Positions 53,516 through 60,626 of a stretch of DNA of 60,626 bases are shown here, in pieces. Source of the DNA: an uncultured Roseateles sp. (GTDB lineage: Bacteria > Pseudomonadota > Gammaproteobacteria > Burkholderiales > Burkholderiaceae_C); NCBI RefSeq assembly GCF_913777145.1, contig NZ_CAJYPS010000001.1, positions 118,320 to 178,945 of the forward strand. Direction: 5' to 3'. The position numbers and the translations under genes were made by a program. Below the pieces are notes generated by a model that was not told the origin of the DNA, did no database searches, and saw only the letters and a program-made list of their open reading frames with translations. How positions within the stretch are numbered: the first letter of the stretch is position 1; each line of letters begins with the position of its first letter.

Positions 53516-54706
53516 CTACGCCAGGCGCAGCGACGGCGGCATGTCGGGCAGCTCACCCGCGGCCGTCAACGCCAGCGCGTCGGCCGTGGTCAGGCCGGCC
53601 CAGCGCAGCCGCACGGCCAGCACTTCGCGCGGCAGCAGGGCGCGATGCAGCCGCCAGTCATGTTCGCCCTCGAGGGTCAGGCCGGGCGCGTCACCGACCC
53701 GCACGATGAAGTCCGGCCCGGCATCCACGCGCAGCCGCAGCGCGGTGATGGGGCAGTAGCTGACCACGATGTCACGGTCCGCCAGGTTCAGCAGCATCTG
53801 CTCGCGCCACTCGAACTGGCAGCGCGGCTGACGCCCCGGCGCGGCGCGCGCCAGCTGCTGCAGTAGACGCTCGACCTCCACCGGCTGCTCGGGCGCCAGC
53901 TCCCACAGGATGAGGCCGCGCGCTTCGTCCAGCCGCCGCGTCAATGCCAACGGCCACTCGGCCCGGCAGCGCCCGCGGGCATCGAACTGCCGCAGCGTCA
54001 GCTCGGCCGCGCCGAAGCGCGCCCACTCATGCCATTCGTAGGCGCAGGCAGGCCGGATGCCGCGCTCATAGGCCACGGCCTTGACCGGCACGTAGCGGCT
54101 GATGCGCTCCAGCGCGATGCGCGGCCGGCCATGGGCATCCACCACGCGGCGCAGCTGCCGGTATTCGCGCTCGAAGGCATCGAACACCCAGGGGGCCGCG
54201 GCGCTCTCGTGCGCCTTCAACAGCAAGGCCTCGATCTCCGGCAGGCCCTGGAAGACCGGCGCCTCGCGCAGCGCGCCGGCCACCGCCTGCAGCCGCGCCG
54301 CCTCGGCACCGCCGATCTCGTCCAGCCGCAGCGCGGGCCGCTCCAGCACCACCTTGAAGAAGCTCAGCAGCGCCTGCCCCAGCCGCCAATCCAGCGGCTG
54401 GCCCGCGCGCAGCTTGCGCAGCACACGCGGCGCGCCAGCGCCCTGCTCGCCCAAGGCTGCGGCCCGGGCCAGCAAGCCGGCCAGGTCCAGCGGCCAGCCC
54501 CGCGCATCCACGGCCAGCCCTGCGGCAGGCTGGGCCGCATCGACGAAGGCCTTCAACAGCCACAGCAGCTGCGCCCGGGCCACGGCCGCCGGGCCGGGCC
54601 GCGCACGGGCGGCCTCGTCCAGCAGGCGCAGCACCAGCGCCGCGTCGAAGACGACCGTGCGGCGGCGGCGTCTTGCCGGTGCGTCTGCGGTACTGGTCGG
54701 CGCCAT
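53516..54706 (-). CDS. Cytosolic protein of unknown function
   Basis: 396 residues without signal or membrane helix. The first half is helical and Ala/Leu/Arg-rich (DAALVLRLLDEAARARPGPA, WRLGQALLSFFKVVLERPAL). The second half is more beta-like with a conserved look: AFEREYRQLRRVVDAHG, ISRYVPVKAVAYERGIRP, CAYEWHEWARFGAAEL, FEWREQMLLNLADRDIVVSY. No catalytic motif is recognised. It is 16 bp upstream of queC on the same strand and may be co-transcribed with queC–lemA. A defined family probably exists but cannot be named from here. Confidence 0.7.
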   Translation of the reverse strand: MAPTSTADAPARRRRRTVVFDAALVLRLLDEAARARPGPAAVARAQLLWLLKAFVDAAQPAAGLAVDARGWPLDLAGLLARAAALGEQGAGAPRVLRKLRAGQPLDWRLGQALLSFFKVVLERPALRLDEIGGAEAARLQAVAGALREAPVFQGLPEIEALLLKAHESAAAPWVFDAFEREYRQLRRVVDAHGRPRIALERISRYVPVKAVAYERGIRPACAYEWHEWARFGAAELTLRQFDARGRCRAEWPLALTRRLDEARGLILWELAPEQPVEVERLLQQLARAAPGRQPRCQFEWREQMLLNLADRDIVVSYCPITALRLRVDAGPDFIVRVGDAPGLTLEGEHDWRLHRALLPREVLAVRLRWAGLTTADALALTAAGELPDMPPSLRLA

Positions 54707-54872
54707 CGCATCCCCCCAATTGAGGCCCGCGCGGCCATCAGACGGCCGGCTTAAGCCCGGTGCTGGACATTTAAGTCGGCGGCCGTGTCATCACACGCCG
54801 GGCCACAGTGACCGCGGGCCATCCTGCCCGAAAACCATGTTCGCTGCCATCCGCACCCCAGGGAGTTCTCGC

Positions 54873-55547
54873 ATGTCATCGCGCCCCCATCTCCGCAGCG
54901 TGCTGCTGCTGGCCGTCTGCCTGTCAACCGGCGCCAGCGCCCAGTCCCTGCTGGAACGGCTGAAGGCCGTGGCGGCGGCGGCCAAGGCCTCACAGGCCGC
55001 CGACGGAGCCGGCAGCGGCGCCGGCCGCTCCATGGTGGGCAGCGAGGTGGACGGCCTGTTCCGCCGCCATCCCATCACCAACAGCCAGAAGCCCGAGACC
55101 TGGCCGCGCGTGGCCATCACCATCACGCAGGTCGCGCCGGCGGCATTCAACAACTACGGCGTGGCTGCGCCCACCATCGCCGCCAACGATTGCGCCACCT
55201 ACAGCATCACCGTCTGGACCGACGACAAGACCAGCCAGGCCCATGACGGCCTGCGCCTGTGCTACGGCGAGATCTACACCAAGCTGCAGAGCGTGCCGCT
55301 GTTCCAGGTGCCCACCTGGGGCCACCGCCAGTTCTGGCAGGGCCAGCCCAACTCCGGCAGCGTGCGCAGCACCGGGCCGCTGCCGCCCATAGACCACTTC
55401 CCGACCGACCCCGGCATCCCCGAGCGCTGGCTGGATCGCTACCGCAACACCCTGCCCTTCGTCGCCGGCCCGCTGGCGGTGCTGGGATTCAACTGGAACG
55501 ACATCAACGACAAGCGGGTCTGGTTCGTGCGCGTGCCGGGGGGCTGA
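54873..55547 (+). CDS. Exported protein of unknown function
   Basis: 224 residues from ATG 54873 with GGGAG before it. Signal peptide to about 23 (TGASAQ). A short amphipathic helix (LLERLKAVAAAAKAS) and linker precede a beta-rich body with ATYSITVWTDDKTSQ, LRLCYGEIYTKLQS and FNWNDINDKRVWFVRVPGG at the C-terminus. Two Cys residues (NDCATYS and LRLCYGE) could pair. No family is recognised. 44 bp separate it from the DUF4139 gene. Confidence 0.72.
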   Translation: MSSRPHLRSVLLLAVCLSTGASAQSLLERLKAVAAAAKASQAADGAGSGAGRSMVGSEVDGLFRRHPITNSQKPETWPRVAITITQVAPAAFNNYGVAAPTIAANDCATYSITVWTDDKTSQAHDGLRLCYGEIYTKLQSVPLFQVPTWGHRQFWQGQPNSGSVRSTGPLPPIDHFPTDPGIPERWLDRYRNTLPFVAGPLAVLGFNWNDINDKRVWFVRVPGG

Positions 55548-55554
55548 GGCCTGT

Positions 55555-55560
55555 TAGCCT
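55555..55560 (+). promoter_or_regulatory. Putative -10 box TAGCCT before the DUF4139 gene
   Basis: TTAGCCT is followed by GCCGCCC and lies 31 nt before the ATG, the same layout as the box at 530-535. Weak evidence. Confidence 0.25.
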
Positions 55561-55591
55561 GCCGCCCTGCTCACACAGACAGGAGGCAGCG

Positions 55592-57181
55592 ATGACACGA
55601 CTCCAACCGGCCGCCCTGATGGCCCTGGGCCTGCTGGCCACGGCTGCTCAGGCGCAGACGGCCTCGCGCATCGACGAGGTGGTCGTCTACCCCGGCAGTG
55701 CCCAGGTGACCCGCCTGGCCCCGGTGGCAGCCGGCGCCCGCGAGCTGGTGCTGACCTGCCTGAGCGCACGCTTCGATGCCGACTCGCTGCAGATCAGCGC
55801 GCCCCCCGGCGTCAACCTCGGGCCGGTACAGCTCGAAACCCTGCCGCGCGAGCGCCAGCCCGCCTGCGCGGCCGGCCCGCTGGAAGACCAGATCCGCGCG
55901 CTGGAAGACCAGCGCAACACGCTGCAGGCCGAGTTCAATGCGCTGGACGCCAGCCTGGGCTACCTGAAGGCACTGGGCTCGGGCGAGGCGCGCGCAACAC
56001 CGGCTCCCGGCATCGCCGCCACCGCCGACAGCATCCGCCGCGCCGCGCAGGAGGCGCTGCTCAAGCAGGCGCAGAACCGCCGCCAGCAGGAGGCGCTGGA
56101 CAAGCAGCTCGCGCCGCTGCTGGGCGAACGCGAGCGCCTGACCCAGGCCAACCCGCAGTGGCGCAGCCTGCGCCTGCGCCTGTCCACCGCCAAGGACGCC
56201 GAGATCCGCCTCAGCTACCGCGTGCCCCAGGCCGGCTGGGCGCCCGGCTATCGCGCGCTGCTGGACACCGCCAGCGGCGCGCTCAGCATCGAGCGCCTGG
56301 CCCAGGTGTCGCAGCAAAGCGGCGAGGACTGGGCCAACATCAGGCTGCGCCTGTCCACCGTGCAGCCGCGGCAAAACCTGGCCCTGAACGCCCCCTGGCC
56401 CTGGAAGCTGGACATCGCACCGCCGACCCCGCCGGTGGCCGAAATGCGCGTCAGCGGCTCGCGCCCCGTGGCAATGGCCGTCGCCCCCGCGCCCATGGCG
56501 CCCCCGCCGCCGCCCGAGGCTGAACTGGAGCGCTTCGACACCAGCGTGTTCCAGGGCAGCTTCGCGGCCGAGTTCGTGCTGCCGCAGCGGGTCAGCATCG
56601 CCAGCAGCACGCAGCGCGCCAGCCTGGCGCTGGGCAGCGAGAAGTTCAGCCCGCGGCTGATCGCCCGTGTGCAGCCCCAGCAGGAGGCCGCGGCCTATCT
56701 GCTGGCCGAGCTGCCCCGCCCCGGCGGCTCCTGGCCGCGCGGCGCGCTGCAACTGGTGCGCGACGGCGCGTTCGTGGGCAGCAGCACGCTGGATGTGGCC
56801 GGCAGCAGCACCGAGAAACTGGAAATCCCCTTCGGCCGCGACGAGGCCTTGCGCGTGCAGGCCGCGCCTGAGCAGCGCAGCGGCGCCAACACCGGCTTCA
56901 TCGGCGCCCGCCTGGAGCGCCGCTATGCGCGCGCCTACACGGTGGAGAACCGTCACGACTTCGCGCTGACGCTGCAACTGATCGAGGCCGCGCCGGTGTC
57001 GCAGCACGAGGACATCAAGGTGCAGACCCAGTTCAGCCCCGCCCCCACCACCCAGGCCTGGCGCAACCAGCCCGGCCTGGTGCTGTGGGAGCTGCCACTG
57101 GCGGCGGGGGCGGCGCAGAAGTTCACGGCGGACTATGTGATCAGTGCGCCTAAGGAGGCGCAGGTGAGTGGGTGGCGATAA
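55592..57181 (+). CDS. DUF4139/DUF4140 (mucoidy inhibitor-like) exported protein
   Basis: 529 residues from ATG 55592, preceded by a strong AGGAGG. Signal peptide to about 22 (AAQAQ). The N-terminal DUF4140-like part starts IDEVVVYPGSAQVTRLAPV. A coiled coil follows (ALEDQRNTLQAEFNALDASL, KQAQNRRQQEALDKQL). The DUF4139 part has LSYRVPQAGWAPGYRALLDT, which is the family signature, and ends WELPLAAGAAQKFTADYVIS. The function of this family is not established; related proteins affect mucoidy. A hairpin repeat starts 55 bp after the stop. Confidence 0.9.
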   Translation: MTRLQPAALMALGLLATAAQAQTASRIDEVVVYPGSAQVTRLAPVAAGARELVLTCLSARFDADSLQISAPPGVNLGPVQLETLPRERQPACAAGPLEDQIRALEDQRNTLQAEFNALDASLGYLKALGSGEARATPAPGIAATADSIRRAAQEALLKQAQNRRQQEALDKQLAPLLGERERLTQANPQWRSLRLRLSTAKDAEIRLSYRVPQAGWAPGYRALLDTASGALSIERLAQVSQQSGEDWANIRLRLSTVQPRQNLALNAPWPWKLDIAPPTPPVAEMRVSGSRPVAMAVAPAPMAPPPPPEAELERFDTSVFQGSFAAEFVLPQRVSIASSTQRASLALGSEKFSPRLIARVQPQQEAAAYLLAELPRPGGSWPRGALQLVRDGAFVGSSTLDVAGSSTEKLEIPFGRDEALRVQAAPEQRSGANTGFIGARLERRYARAYTVENRHDFALTLQLIEAAPVSQHEDIKVQTQFSPAPTTQAWRNQPGLVLWELPLAAGAAQKFTADYVISAPKEAQVSGWR

Positions 57182-57236
57182 ATGGGATCTCTCGCGAACG
57201 ACTGTGGTTTTGTTCTGAGGCGTTGGCTTGACGCAT

Positions 57237-57515
57237 AGGCCCAGCCGGGATTTCGTCCCGGCGGCCGACCTACTTTCTTGTCCCGACAAGAAAGTAGGCA
57301 AAGAAACGGCCCCTGTTCCGCCGCCCCTCGCTGCGCGAGGGGTTCCCTGCGATGCTCGAACGACGAGGCCGCGGCCAACTCGCTTCGTTCGCGATGCTCA
57401 CTCCGCTCAAACAAGGGCCGCGAGTCAGTTCTTGAGGCGTGCTGCGCACGCGCCTCGCCGTTCTGCGCTTCTCGGCGGCTCCAAAGGGGAAGCCCGAAAC
57501 AGCCAACAGCCGGAA
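57237..57515 (+). repeat. Hairpin-rich intergenic repeat, copy A
   Basis: About 280 bp, matched by an inverted copy at 58466-58742. Ordered hairpins on the plus strand: CCGGGA-TTTCG-TCCCGG (57245-57261); a 13-bp stem with CCCG loop (57269-57298); CCCCTCGC-TGC-GCGAGGGG (57324-57342); GCGTGC-TGC-GCACGC (near 57440). Conserved single-stranded-looking parts include GGTTCCCTGCGATGCTCG, GCGAGTCAGTTCTTGA and CGGCGGCTCCAAAGGGGAAG. In the second copy the stems change on both sides so that pairing is kept. It lies 3' of the DUF4139 gene in its sense direction. Frames read through it are not believable genes. Confidence 0.88.
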
Positions 57516-57516
57516 T

Positions 57517-57538
57517 GCCCGCCGCTCGCGCGGCGGGC
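57517..57538. other. Strong GC hairpin at the inner edge of repeat copy A
   Basis: GCCCGCCGC and GCGGCGGGC form a 9-bp stem with a TCGC loop. The other copy has no equivalent here; instead a different 17-bp hairpin lies near its inner edge. Downstream of this point GC content falls sharply. Confidence 0.5.
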
Positions 57539-57793
57539 AAACCTGGATGGCCAACTCAGCAGAGCGTCGCGAACATCGCACCGCCCACCACTTGTAACAA
57601 CGCGCCGCTTTTGCCAGAAATTTCATGGGTGATTCGTACGGCACCGGCAGGAATAAATCATTCAATATCAACCACCTGGGAGCGAAAGCGTCACAGTTTT
57701 CATGCAGCAAGCTGACTACATAGATGGCGCAAACCGTCGTTCCAGAAAACGTTAGGGTTCTGAATGGCAACACCCGACAAGCCCACCGAGTAG

Positions 57794-58333
57794 TGTCTCG
57801 CTTTCATAGGTCCATGTCTGCCTAGTTCAGAGTGGGCTTCTTGGGCGCAGGCCATCTTTTCTGCCGCTGCTGTGTTCGCTGCTATCGGAGTCGTTTGGTG
57901 GCAGCTTCGAGTGTCCAAGCGGCAAAGTCATGAGGCCGCGCTTCTCGTGGCCAGTGGACTGCTGACGCTGGTCGACCAAGTCACGGGCGGGATGCAATCT
58001 GTGGAACAAGGTCTGAGTGAACGTATCTCCGGGCAAGACACTCATGGAAACGCCCCTCTGTTCTTGGCAGCCCTGATCGCTACATTGCCCCTGCCTTCAA
58101 AAGATGACCTCCTCCTTCTGAATGCAGGGCTTCCGGGCTGCGCGACGAAGTTGCTCCGGGCAAGCAACTCGGCTCGTCAGATACAAACTGCGCTTGAGTT
58201 CATTGGAAAGGTTGGCATACCCGCAGGCATGTCGATCGTTGAACTATGCCAACCACTTCAAGTACTGGCGCGCGGTGCTGCCGAGGCCTTCGTTGAAGCA
58301 AAGCAAGATCTCGACAGATTTTGTCCGCCATGA
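57794..58333 (+). CDS. Small membrane-anchored protein of unknown function, start unclear
   Basis: The frame is open from 57794 to TGA 58331-58333. The first standard start is GTG 57872 (153 residues). Upstream of it the frame codes for SESWASWAQAIFSAAAV, which joins the next residues FAAIGVVWWQLRVSKRQ to form a complete membrane helix followed by a basic stop-transfer, so the true start is probably upstream (CTG 57818 or a damaged codon). The rest is helical (HEAALLVASGLLTLVDQV, SARQIQTALEFIGKVGIP) and cytosolic. GC content is far below that of neighbouring genes. No family is recognised. It sits between the two inverted repeat copies. Confidence 0.5.
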   Translation, partial: CLAFIGPCLPSSEWASWAQAIFSAAAVFAAIGVVWWQLRVSKRQSHEAALLVASGLLTLVDQVTGGMQSVEQGLSERISGQDTHGNAPLFLAALIATLPLPSKDDLLLLNAGLPGCATKLLRASNSARQIQTALEFIGKVGIPAGMSIVELCQPLQVLARGAAEAFVEAKQDLDRFCPP

Positions 58334-58465
58334 CAAAGCAAAGCTCGTGCGCCGCAATTGGCCAAACGTTTAATTGCAGCGGAAAACCTTCGGTGGCCGA
58401 TGAATTCCAACGTTAATCCGCAAAAGCAAAGAGCCGGTCGTCAGACCGGCTCTTTGCTTTGGGGT
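58334..58465. other. AT-richer gene-free stretch before repeat copy B
   Basis: No frame with a ribosome-binding site is seen. It holds the 17-bp hairpin at 58423-58460. Together with 57540-57793 it forms low-GC flanks of the small membrane-protein gene and could be part of the same acquired piece. Confidence 0.5.
58423..58460. terminator. Perfect 17-bp stem-loop, probable bidirectional terminator
   Basis: AAAGCAAAGAGCCGGTC (58423-58439) pairs fully with GACCGGCTCTTTGCTTT (58444-58460) around GTCA. T-rich and A-rich ends on both sides fit termination in either direction. It lies 90 bp after the small membrane-protein gene. Confidence 0.7.
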
Positions 58466-58742
58466 TTCGGCTGTTGGCTGTTCCGGGCTTCCCCTTTGGA
58501 GCCGCCGAGAAGCGCAGCCCGACAAGGCGCGTGCGCAGCACGCTTCAAGAACTGACTCGCGACGCTTGTTTGAACGGAGCGTAGCGAAGTGAGTTCGGCG
58601 CGGCCTTGTCGGGCGAGCATCGCAGGGAACCCACCCGCGCAGCGGGTGGGCGGCGGAACAGGGGCCGCTCTTTGCCTACTTTCTGGCGGGCCAGAAAGTA
58701 GGTCGCCCGCCGGGGCGAACTCCCGGCACGGGCCTCAGCGGC
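58466..58742 (-). repeat. Hairpin-rich intergenic repeat, copy B (inverted)
   Basis: Minus-strand copy of the element at 57237-57515. The main stems are CCTACTTTCTGG-CCCG-CCAGAAAGTAGG (58702-58675) and CCCACCCGC-TGC-GCGGGTGGG (58650-58630). The loops CCCG and TGC equal those of copy A, while stem bases differ in a compensating way. Conserved linkers such as GGTTCCCTGCGATGCTCG, CGAGTCAGTTCTTGA and CGGCGGCTCCAAAGGGGAAG are shared. It starts about 28 bp after the stop of the PhyH-like gene, in that gene's sense direction. Confidence 0.88.
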
Positions 58743-58770
58743 AAACCAAACTCGCCATCGAAGGACGCCA

Positions 58771-59442
58771 TCAAACCCGTCGCGCCCACTCTGCACCATC
58801 CGGCAACCCGGCAGGCCCGAACAGGAAGTGCAGCACCCTCCGCCGACTGACGCCCCGAGACTTGGACGACGCGTGCAGCGTCAGGGGTTTCATGACGATC
58901 ACGTCTCCCACTTCCGCGGTGCACAGTTGCCCCCCAAAACGGTCACGCATCTGCACCGCCTGCGAGGCGTCCATCACGCCCAACCGATGCGAGCCCGGCA
59001 CGAAGCGCAACGCCCCATCCTCAGGCCCGCAATGATCGAGATGCACACGCAGGGCCACAAGAGACTCCAGCACCGCCCGCGGAGGCTGCGCGAACAGGCT
59101 GCCCTCTTTCGTCGACCAACCGCCCCAGCCAGGAGCCTCGATACGGGTCGCAACCGGAATGCTCAGGTCTTGATGCACGGCCACCAGCCAATTTCGGTCG
59201 CTGGACTTCTCGAAATAGGTGCACTGCACCGCCACCGCATCGGGCGGCAACAGCGGGGCAAGCATCACATGGCGACGCAACTCTCTCGCCAGTTCGGCGC
59301 ACCAGGGCTGATCCAGCAGGCAACGTGAGCCGCCAACAGCACCGACGGCCAAAGCCACCTCGGCCAACGCTCCCGCCCCCGGCAGCACCTCGGCCAGGTG
59401 CACAAAACCCTGCCGCTGCAGGGTGTCCTGGGCGCTGCCCAT
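58771..59442 (-). CDS. Phytanoyl-CoA dioxygenase (PhyH)-like Fe(II)/2-oxoglutarate oxygenase
   Basis: 223 residues. The Fe(II) site is formed by His and Asp in AVHQDLSIP and a distal His in MKPLTLHASSKS. The 2-oxoglutarate-binding Arg is probable in SRRRVLHFLFG. LRVHLDHCGPEDGALRFVPGSH is a clear PhyH-type loop. Such enzymes hydroxylate small molecules; the substrate is unknown. It starts 12 bp after the proA stop on the same strand, so the two are probably co-transcribed. Confidence 0.88.
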   Translation of the reverse strand: MGSAQDTLQRQGFVHLAEVLPGAGALAEVALAVGAVGGSRCLLDQPWCAELARELRRHVMLAPLLPPDAVAVQCTYFEKSSDRNWLVAVHQDLSIPVATRIEAPGWGGWSTKEGSLFAQPPRAVLESLVALRVHLDHCGPEDGALRFVPGSHRLGVMDASQAVQMRDRFGGQLCTAEVGDVIVMKPLTLHASSKSRGVSRRRVLHFLFGPAGLPDGAEWARRV

Positions 59443-59454
59443 CGCTAACCGCCC

Positions 59455-60626
59455 TCAGCCCCGAATCTCTCCCTGCCCCAACACCACCCACTTCATCGAC
59501 GTGAGCCCCTCCAGCCCCACCGGCCCACGGGCGTGGAACTTGTCGGTCGAGATGCCGATCTCGGCTCCCAGACCGTACTCGAAACCATCCGCAAAGCGCG
59601 TGCTGGCGTTCACCATCACGCTGGCCGAATCCACCTCGCGCAGGAAGCGCATCGCGTTCGGGTGATTGGTCGTCAGGATCGCGTCCGTGTGATGCGAGCC
59701 GTAGCGGTTGATGTGGGCAATGGCCTCGTCCAGCGAGTCCACCACCTTGATGCTGATGATGGGGGCCAGGTATTCGGTGGACCAGTCCTCCTCGGTGGCC
59801 GGCACCGCGCCGGGCAGCAGGGCCAGCGTGCGCAGGCAGCCGCGCATCTCCACGCCCTTGGCCTTGAACACCGCCGCGATGCGCGGCAGAAAGGCCGTGG
59901 CCTGGGCCGCATGCACCAGCAGCGACTCGGTCGCGTTGCAGGGGCTGTACTTCTGCGTCTTGGCGTTCTCCACCACCACCAGCGCCTGCTCGAGATCGAC
60001 AAACTCGTCCACATAGCTGTGGCAGTTGCCGTCCAGGTGCTTGATGACCGGCACGCGCGCCTCTGCGGCGATGCGCTCGATCAGGCCCTTGCCGCCACGC
60101 GGGATGACCACGTCCACCCACTGCGGCGCGCGGATCAGCTCGCCCACCAGCGCGCGGTCGGTCGTGCCCACCAGTTGCACCGCGGTGCGCGGCAGGCCGG
60201 CTTCCTCCAGCGCATCGCCCACCAGCACGGCTAGCGCGAGGTTGGAGTGCAGCGCCTCGGAGCCGCCGCGCAGGATGCAGGCATTGCCGCTCTTGATCGC
60301 CAGCGACGCGGCCTCGATGGTCACGTTGGGCCGGCTCTCGTAGATCATGCCGAACACCCCCAGCGGCACCCGCATCTGCCCCACGCTGATGCCGGTGGGA
60401 CGGCGCTTCACGCCCGTGATCTCGCCGATGGGGTCGGGCATGGCGGCGATCTGCTCGCAGCCCTCGGCCACGGTGGCCAGCGTCTTGGCATCGAGCTTGA
60501 GGCGGTCGCGCAGCGGGCCGCTGAGGTCGGCCGCGCGGCTCAGGTCGCGGGCATTGGCCTCGGCCAGGGCCGGGCCGGCCTCGCGCAGGCGCCGGGCCAG
60601 GGCCAGCAGCGCGGCATTCTTGGCGG
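59455..60626 (-). CDS. proA: Gamma-glutamyl phosphate reductase (proA), N-terminus beyond window
   Basis: About 390 residues are visible; the frame stays open to the right edge ([20 protein letters not shown]), so roughly the first 25-35 residues are missing. Family parts: [66 protein letters not shown], and the catalytic Cys in [14 protein letters not shown]. It reduces gamma-glutamyl phosphate to the semialdehyde in proline synthesis. ORFs beginning at 60471 are internal starts only. Confidence 0.95.
   Translation of the reverse strand, partial: AKNAALLALARRLREAGPALAEANARDLSRAADLSGPLRDRLKLDAKTLATVAEGCEQIAAMPDPIGEITGVKRRPTGISVGQMRVPLGVFGMIYESRPNVTIEAASLAIKSGNACILRGGSEALHSNLALAVLVGDALEEAGLPRTAVQLVGTTDRALVGELIRAPQWVDVVIPRGGKGLIERIAAEARVPVIKHLDGNCHSYVDEFVDLEQALVVVENAKTQKYSPCNATESLLVHAAQATAFLPRIAAVFKAKGVEMRGCLRTLALLPGAVPATEEDWSTEYLAPIISIKVVDSLDEAIAHINRYGSHHTDAILTTNHPNAMRFLREVDSASVMVNASTRFADGFEYGLGAEIGISTDKFHARGPVGLEGLTSMKWVVLGQGEIRG

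Noticed and set aside
57228..57773. Frames through repeat copy A on both strands
   Set aside because: They follow the hairpin arms, have no ribosome-binding site, and the two copies preserve stem pairing rather than codons.
58545..58799. Frame through repeat copy B (minus strand)
   Set aside because: Same reason as for copy A; its translated sequence only mirrors the repeat.

Overview
This window is chromosomal DNA of a very GC-rich betaproteobacterium, most likely Burkholderiales of the Roseateles/Rubrivivax/Mitsuaria type. That placement is inferred from gene content: the rsmB–DUF4390–ntrY–ntrX block, four PEP-CTERM cargo genes, a formate dehydrogenase operon with DUF3305/DUF3306 genes, and transketolase close to gapA. 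No rRNA, CRISPR array, insertion-sequence transposase or prophage module was seen. Most long overlapping frames are shadows of real genes, as expected at this GC content.

Layout. 1–8185: end of a nitrilase-family gene, a giant tricorn-like S41 protease, an MFS transporter, a lipoprotein, a UbiH-type FAD monooxygenase and an aldo/keto reductase. 8225–14318: two tandem paralogous membrane diguanylate cyclases with periplasmic beta-propeller sensors. 14380–17445: a KAP P-loop NTPase fused to an FGE-sulfatase (C-type-lectin-fold) domain. 17442–23465: hemerythrin, transketolase, two paralogous exported proteins and GAPDH. 23656–26984: four consecutive PEP-CTERM genes, closed by a palindromic terminator.

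27067–43968 is a formate dehydrogenase/metal island. A minus-strand operon (tupA, a fused tupB-tupC, moeA, moeA-PBP) imports tungstate or molybdate and inserts the metal into molybdopterin. The divergent plus-strand operon encodes a TAT leader protein, a Cys-type formate dehydrogenase alpha subunit, the FeS subunit, a small lipoprotein, cytochrome b, a small periplasmic protein, FdhD, DUF3305, DUF3306, a poly-[4Fe-4S] protein, a TorD-like chaperone and MobA. Together these cover metal uptake, cofactor synthesis, sulfuration, chaperoning and the catalytic complex.

43997–50834: a small unknown gene, tRNA-Phe with its own promoter and terminator, ntrX, ntrY, a DUF4390 gene and rsmB on the minus strand, then divergent folE and a BLUF blue-light receptor gene. 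51153–52182: a two-gene membrane/coiled-coil cassette of lower GC, flanked by a 10-bp direct repeat. 52232–57181: lemA–queC, an unknown cytosolic protein, an exported protein and a DUF4139 protein. 57237–58742: two copies of a hairpin-rich repeat in inverted orientation, each just 3' of a gene and in its sense direction, around an AT-richer segment with one small membrane-protein frame. The window ends with a PhyH-like dioxygenase and the truncated proA.

The most unusual items are the covarying hairpin repeat pair, the KAP–FGE fusion, the low-GC membrane cassette, the folE–BLUF pair, and the formate dehydrogenase island with its fused TupBC and its 95-nt overlap of DUF3306 with the polyferredoxin gene. 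All calls come from reading the sequence; no database search was run.
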